A DNA stretch of 9,045 bases, taken from contig JASLDD010000259.1 in assembly GCA_030151725.1 (NCBI GenBank), positions 1 to 9,045 of the forward strand, in the 5' to 3' direction. The translations under genes and the position numbers were made by a program. The notes below the pieces were generated by a model. That model was not told the DNA's origin and ran no database searches. It saw only the letters and a list, made by a program, of their open reading frames with translations. This document shows positions 5,979 through 9,045 of this stretch, piece after piece; position 1 is the first letter of the stretch, and the number at the start of each line of letters is the position of its first letter. The stretch is from Solirubrobacteraceae bacterium. GTDB lineage: Bacteria; Actinomycetota; Thermoleophilia; Solirubrobacterales; Solirubrobacteraceae.

Positions 5979-7376
5979 ATGGCCTCGCCACTCATCAGAC
6001 GACTCTTCTGGACCGCCGAGGCGGTGACGCTCGTCGGCGTCACGGCGGCCGCGGTGCTGCTCTCCCACGCCGAAGAATGGGAACCCACTTCGCTGCTGTT
6101 GATGCTGCTGGCGCTGGCGCTGGTGGCCGAGCGCCTGGAGTTCGAAATCCGCAGACAGCACCTGTCGGCGTCGCTGGTGGTGCTCGTGTTGGCCATGTGC
6201 CTGCTCGGTCCCGCACCCGCCGTGGCGTTTGGACTGGCTGTCACGTTGCCGAACTCCGTCGGCAGGCGCCTGTCGGCCAAGCTGTGGCTGAACAACCTCG
6301 CCGCGTTCGCCGTGTTCCCGCTCGTCGGCGGCCTCCTGTTTCGCGCCCTGCGCCCCGTCATCGGCAATGTCCATGACCCCCGCACCCACCACCTGACCCA
6401 GGGCGTCACCTTCGGCCTGGTCGTCTTCGGCGTCTTCATGGTGACCAACGGGCTCAACTTCGCTGTGATCGCCGCCGAGTGGCGCGTCAGCAAGGGCGAG
6501 GAATTCATCCGCCAGACCCGAGAACTGTTCTTGCCGATGCAACCCGGGCAGCTAGTCCTGGGAGCGCTGACGGCGATCCTGGCCATCGCCTACACCAACC
6601 TAGGGATCCCGGCGCTGTTCGGCCTGATCCTCGTTCTGGTCCTCTTCCAGTACCTGATCGCCGCTCTGCTGCGCTCAGAGGATCGCGCCGAGCAGCTGGA
6701 CGCGCGCTCGCGCCAGCTCGCGACCCTCCAGCTTGGCGTGCTCAGCACGCTGATCGAGACGCTCGCGCTGCGCGATCACACGACTGCCCGTCACGCGGCC
6801 GCAGTGGCCCGCTATGCACGCGCGCTGACCGCCGAGGTCGGTGGCAGCGAGGAGGAGCAGGAGCTCGCCCACACGGCTGGGCTGCTGCACGACATCGGCA
6901 AGTTCGTGCTCCCCGACAGGATCCTCCACGCAGAGATCCTCTCCGACGAGGACTGGGCCGTAATCCGCCGCCACCCACAGGATGGAGCAACGCTCGTGGG
7001 CAGACTCGACGGCTACGGACCGGTGGCGGACGTGATCCTCTACCACCACGAGCGCGTCGACGGGGGCGGTTACCCGGCGGGTCTGATCGGCAGCGAGATC
7101 CCGTTGGCATCGCGGGTGATCGCGATCTGCTCGACCTTCGACACGCTGACAGCGCGCGAAACCTACCGCTCGCCCATGACCCCCCAGGACGCGATGGTCG
7201 AGCTGCGCAAGGTGGCCGGGCGCCAGCTCGATGCAGAGCTGGTCGAGAGCTTTGTGCAGATGCTCCAGCGGGTTGGACCCGAAGCGTTCACCGACGGCGA
7301 CAAAGCCGACTTCGCGGCTGAGCTCGCCTTCGAGCAACGGGTGCGCCAGATGGCGCTGCCCAAGCCTCAGGGTTAG
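5979..7376 (+). CDS. Membrane HD-GYP domain protein (putative c-di-GMP phosphodiesterase)
   Basis: This is a 465-residue membrane protein. The first 230 residues contain about eight hydrophobic segments (near 8-29, 37-51, 63-91 as two, 104-122, 142-166, 190-206, 209-231), a membrane sensor region I cannot assign to a named family. After a short linker comes an HD-GYP domain (about 250-430), which in this family hydrolyses cyclic-di-GMP. Visible residues are His272 (TTARHAAAVARYA), the HD pair His304-Asp305 with Lys308 (LLHDIGK), His332 (IRRHPQDG), HHE at 356-358 and DGGGYP with GYP at 364-366. The later metal-binding Asp, usual in RIxAxADxxDAxT, is Ser385 here (RVIAICSTFDTLTARETYR), and the Glu common in trinuclear members is Ala. 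Activity is therefore uncertain. The ATG at 5979 has an AGGGA ribosome-binding site; GTG at 5940 would add 13 residues and lacks one. The gene follows the MFS gene and ends before two hairpins. Confidence 0.9.
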   Translation: MASPLIRRLFWTAEAVTLVGVTAAAVLLSHAEEWEPTSLLLMLLALALVAERLEFEIRRQHLSASLVVLVLAMCLLGPAPAVAFGLAVTLPNSVGRRLSAKLWLNNLAAFAVFPLVGGLLFRALRPVIGNVHDPRTHHLTQGVTFGLVVFGVFMVTNGLNFAVIAAEWRVSKGEEFIRQTRELFLPMQPGQLVLGALTAILAIAYTNLGIPALFGLILVLVLFQYLIAALLRSEDRAEQLDARSRQLATLQLGVLSTLIETLALRDHTTARHAAAVARYARALTAEVGGSEEEQELAHTAGLLHDIGKFVLPDRILHAEILSDEDWAVIRRHPQDGATLVGRLDGYGPVADVILYHHERVDGGGYPAGLIGSEIPLASRVIAICSTFDTLTARETYRSPMTPQDAMVELRKVAGRQLDAELVESFVQMLQRVGPEAFTDGDKADFAAELAFEQRVRQMALPKPQG

Positions 7377-7381
7377 CCATA

Positions 7382-7413
7382 CAGGCGGGCCGAGCCGAAG
7401 CTCCTCCGGCCTG
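7382..7413 (+). terminator. Terminator-like hairpin after the HD-GYP gene
   Basis: CAGGC (7382-7386) pairs with GCCTG (7409-7413). After small symmetric mismatches, GG pairs with CC and GAGC (7392-7395) with GCTC (7400-7403), capped by a CGAA loop. It begins 5 bases after the HD-GYP stop codon. No T-run follows directly. Confidence 0.5.
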
Positions 7414-7425
7414 GGACTCCTTAAA

Positions 7426-7484
7426 CAGCTGAAGGCGCCGTGCGCGCCCGATTCACCGATCAGGAGCGCGGCGCCTTCGTGCTG
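7426..7484 (+). terminator. Long hairpin downstream of the HD-GYP gene
   Basis: A perfect 10-bp stem GAAGGCGCCG (7431-7440) with CGGCGCCTTC (7469-7478) is flanked by a further CAGC/GCTG pairing (7426-7429 and 7481-7484) and an inner GC/GC step. A small GGCC-TTTC-GGCC hairpin (7485-7496) and a five-T run (7514-7518) follow. It may be the main terminator of the MFS/HD-GYP region or part of a small structured RNA. Confidence 0.5.
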
Positions 7485-7904
7485 GGCCTTTCGGCCTCAA
7501 ACGACGCTTCTAGTTTTTCCAAACCACGTTGATCTCCTTCGCTGCGCATACGGCGCGTCGCGAAGCGGCATCCCGTCTGTCTCCATCCACAGGCAAGCCG
7601 CCAGATGAGTAGGTTCGAAGAGGATAGTACAGCTATGGGCCAAAATGTCCAGGTTGAGTAGGTTTGTGCATGTTTGCTTGCAGCATCAGCCGACTGTCTG
7701 CAGAGGGTCATCCCGGATCCCCAGGCAGAGCGCCAAATTGGGACTCTGGCGGCCGGCTAGACACATCTCGCGGGTTGTGCGCAATCGAGTCCGTGGGAAG
7801 GACTTCAGGTCTTGATCCAGACGTCCGTGTAGCCAAAGCGGCCCAAACGTCCACAAACCTGGACGGCGCTCAAGTCATGCCTCGATTTGGACGAAACATG
7901 AGGC
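7485..7904. other. Non-coding stretch before the small HTH gene
   Basis: I see no credible gene here. The base composition is visibly less G+C-rich than the coding regions. Apart from the small GGCC hairpin (7485-7496) and the inverted repeats listed separately, it holds a 10-base direct repeat TGAGTAGGTT (7606-7615 and 7655-7664) and a short stem AGTCC/GGACT (7788-7792 and 7800-7804). Open frames here (7664-7942 on the plus strand, 7460-7711 on the minus strand) have no recognisable domain or start signals. It could be leader or regulatory DNA for the HTH gene, or eroded former coding sequence. Confidence 0.5.
7848..7865. repeat. 6-bp inverted repeat upstream of the HTH gene
   Basis: CGTCCA (7848-7853) and TGGACG (7860-7865) form a perfect stem around the loop CAAACC. 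It lies 10 bases before the larger inverted repeat at 7876-7907 and may belong to the same regulatory region. Confidence 0.35.
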
Positions 7905-7907
7905 ATG
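7876..7907. promoter_or_regulatory. 8-bp inverted repeat at the start of the HTH gene
   Basis: CATGCCTC (7876-7883) and GAGGCATG (7900-7907) are perfect inverted copies separated by 16 bases. The right copy contains the ATG at 7905. The layout suits an operator for a dimeric regulator, possibly the HTH protein itself, or an RNA hairpin covering the start codon. Confidence 0.45.
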
Positions 7908-8165
7908 TCACCGACACTTTCGCCATCGCTTGCGGGGAATGACCGACGTATGGTCTTCACGAGCTCACAGGCAGCCCTCTACCTCGGCGTGTCACTGGCC
8001 ACCATCCGCCGCTGGACCGACGCGGGGCACATCAGCTGCTTTCGCACGCCGGGAGGGCAGCGGCGGTTCTCGCGCACACAGCTCGACGAGTTCATCTCAT
8101 CGATGCAGCACGACGCTCCTGTTGCGCACTCCGAGAGTTCCAGCTCCAGCGCCCGCGTGGCCTGA
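7905..8165 (+). CDS. Small MerR/excisionase-like (BldC-like) DNA-binding protein
   Basis: This 86-residue protein has one winged helix-turn-helix of the MerR/excisionase (HTH_17) type at about residues 18-63. SSQAALYLGVSLATIRRWTD gives the two helices, followed by AGHISCFRTPGGQRRFSR, the characteristic RTxGGxRR wing, and then LDEFI. Such proteins include the developmental regulator BldC of Streptomyces and phage excisionases. Nothing phage-like surrounds it, so a chromosomal regulator is more likely than an excisionase. The C-terminal tail is short and Ser-rich with no effector domain. An in-frame TGA at 7899-7901 limits the start to ATG 7905 or ATG 7950. The latter gives 71 residues beginning just before the HTH and has a G-rich stretch (7934-7937) 12 bases upstream, so it is a serious alternative. 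The gene converges with nadK, whose stop codon is 15 bases away. Confidence 0.82.
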   Translation: MSPTLSPSLAGNDRRMVFTSSQAALYLGVSLATIRRWTDAGHISCFRTPGGQRRFSRTQLDEFISSMQHDAPVAHSESSSSSARVA

Positions 8166-8184
8166 GCGCCGGCCCTCTGCTCAG
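8162..8184. terminator. Inverted repeat spanning the HTH and nadK stop codons
   Basis: CTGAGC (8162-8167) pairs with GCTCAG (8179-8184) around an 11-base loop. The HTH gene TGA (8163-8165) and the nadK TGA (complement of 8181-8183) lie in opposite arms. It may be a small two-way terminator and closely resembles the element at 2629-2648. Confidence 0.4.
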
Positions 8185-9026
8185 CTGGCGAGCCGGCCGA
8201 ACTTGTCGCGCAGGCGACGGTAGAAAGACGATCCAGGCAACTGGGCGAGGATGCCCAGGTCGCGTTGAAAGCGCGCCCCGATCGTGGCGCCGGGTTGGAT
8301 CTCCCCCACGGGGCGCCCATCGACCGCCACATCCAGGGGCTCGCGCGAGCGGTTGAGCACCGTCAGGCGATCGTCGGGCGCGACCACTAGCGCGCGTGCG
8401 GTCATCGAGTGGGGCGCTATGAACGAGACGAGGAACCCCTCCACCCCCCACGCCATCACGGGACCGCCATTGGCGAGGTTGTAGCCCGTGGAGCCCGCCG
8501 GCGTGGCGACCACGAGGCCATCGCAGCGCACGCTGCCCGCCTCCTCGCCGTCCAGGGCGTAGGCGAGCTCAGCCACCCGCTCGCCGACCTTGCGATGGAT
8601 GGCCACGTCGTTGATGGCAGTGTGCGTGGCATCGCCAAGTTCGAGCACGATGCCGGGCAGGTGCAGCAGCTCGAACTCCCCGTCGAGCGCGCGCTCGACG
8701 CCGTTCGTCATGTCCTCGGGCTCGACCGTCGCCAAGAACCCGATCTCGCCGTAGTTGATCGCGAACACCGGCACATCCGTCTGCTCGTAGCTGCGCAGCG
8801 CACGCAGGATCGTGCCGTCGCCACCCAGCACCATGCACAGCTCGACATCGCGCTTGACCTCCGCATCGAGCAGCAGGCCGGGAGCCGCGCTGAGCCCGTG
8901 CTTGGCGGTCTCGGTTGGGTCCAGACGCAGGGTGACCTGAGCATCGACTGCGTGCTCTATCAGCAGCTTCAGGGCAGCCGAGGTGTCCTCGCTGCGTCGG
9001 TGCGTGAAGACGGTGATCTCCCTCAC
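8181..9026 (-). CDS. nadK: NAD kinase
   Basis: NAD kinase phosphorylates NAD to NADP in the cytoplasm and is normally essential. The 281-residue length is typical. The family GGDGT motif is at residues 68-72 (MVLGGDGTILRA). INYGEIGFLATVEPED follows near 90-105, matching the usual N.G..GFL region. The Asn-Asp motif is at 139-140 (AINDVAIHR), and DGLVVATPAGSTGYN (169-183) matches the second conserved block, usually DG..V.TPTGSTAY. All expected substrate and catalytic residues are present. The GTG at 9026 is chosen because the protein begins at once with the first strand (REITVFTHR) and a TAAGGT box ends 6 bases upstream. That box suggests its own promoter even though actinobacterial nadK often lies in a tlyA-nadK-recN run. 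Here recN does not follow; the small HTH gene converges on it instead. Confidence 0.96.
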   Translation of the reverse strand: MREITVFTHRRSEDTSAALKLLIEHAVDAQVTLRLDPTETAKHGLSAAPGLLLDAEVKRDVELCMVLGGDGTILRALRSYEQTDVPVFAINYGEIGFLATVEPEDMTNGVERALDGEFELLHLPGIVLELGDATHTAINDVAIHRKVGERVAELAYALDGEEAGSVRCDGLVVATPAGSTGYNLANGGPVMAWGVEGFLVSFIAPHSMTARALVVAPDDRLTVLNRSREPLDVAVDGRPVGEIQPGATIGARFQRDLGILAQLPGSSFYRRLRDKFGRLAS

Positions 9027-9032
9027 GGCTCG

Positions 9033-9038
9033 ACCTTA
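9033..9038 (-). promoter_or_regulatory. Leaderless-type -10 box of nadK
   Basis: The minus strand reads TAAGGT, then six bases (CGAGCC), then the GTG at 9026. No Shine-Dalgarno sequence is present. The -35 region lies beyond the window. Confidence 0.55.
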
Positions 9039-9045
9039 CGTGCCA

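Noticed and set aside
6479..7321. 280-codon plus-strand frame inside the HD-GYP gene
   Set aside because: Shadow of the HD-GYP frame; the translation is Arg/Pro/Ala-rich without motifs.
7606..7664. T-loop-like sequence GGTTCGA and a 10-base direct repeat as a possible tRNA remnant or attachment site
   Set aside because: No acceptor, anticodon or T stems can be paired around it, and there is no integrase nearby.
7664..7942. 92-codon plus-strand frame before the HTH gene
   Set aside because: No domain, no ribosome-binding site, overlaps the HTH start, and crosses several inverted repeats.

Overview
The window is high-G+C, densely coding DNA, most likely from an actinobacterium of the Solirubrobacterales/Thermoleophilia type. 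This is inferred from protein character (GAF-HisKA_3 kinase, membrane HD-GYP protein, BldC/MerR-like small HTH protein, RecN and NAD kinase on one strand) and from promoters that place the -10 box directly before the start codon. No database search was possible, so the taxon is a judgement.

Layout: the left edge holds the N-terminal part of recN on the minus strand (1-709). Divergent from it is a small degenerate GGDEF-domain protein (878-1414, +), followed by a strong hairpin and a GAF-domain histidine kinase (1494-2633, +). The kinase converges with a cytoplasmic M48 metallopeptidase (2644-3648, -), and upstream of that is a NarL/LuxR-type response regulator (3712-4368, -). Divergent from the regulator is an MFS transporter (4562-5881, +), followed by a polytopic membrane HD-GYP protein (5979-7376, +). 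A roughly 530-base non-coding stretch, visibly less G+C-rich and with several hairpins, leads to a small excisionase/MerR-like DNA-binding protein (7905-8165, +). That gene converges with NAD kinase (8181-9026, -) at the right edge.

How the genes fit together: recN and nadK are commonly adjacent in actinobacteria (tlyA-nadK-recN). Here both lie on the minus strand but are separated by about 7.5 kb carrying seven other genes, most of them signalling genes. The kinase and response regulator are of matching classes and may be partners although they sit on opposite strands around the peptidase. A GGDEF protein with a broken active site but an intact RxxD inhibitory-site motif, and an HD-GYP protein with one altered metal-ligand position, point to cyclic-di-GMP signalling, probably partly as receptors rather than enzymes.

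Regulation visible in sequence: four genes (M48, regulator, MFS, nadK) have a TAnnnT hexamer ending 6-7 bases before the start codon and no Shine-Dalgarno sequence, which suggests leaderless mRNAs. The HD-GYP gene instead has a plausible Shine-Dalgarno site inside a nested hairpin. Both convergent gene pairs have their opposing TGA stop codons embedded in a short inverted repeat. I see no insertion sequence, CRISPR array, tRNA or rRNA, and nothing that convincingly forms a wholly new system.
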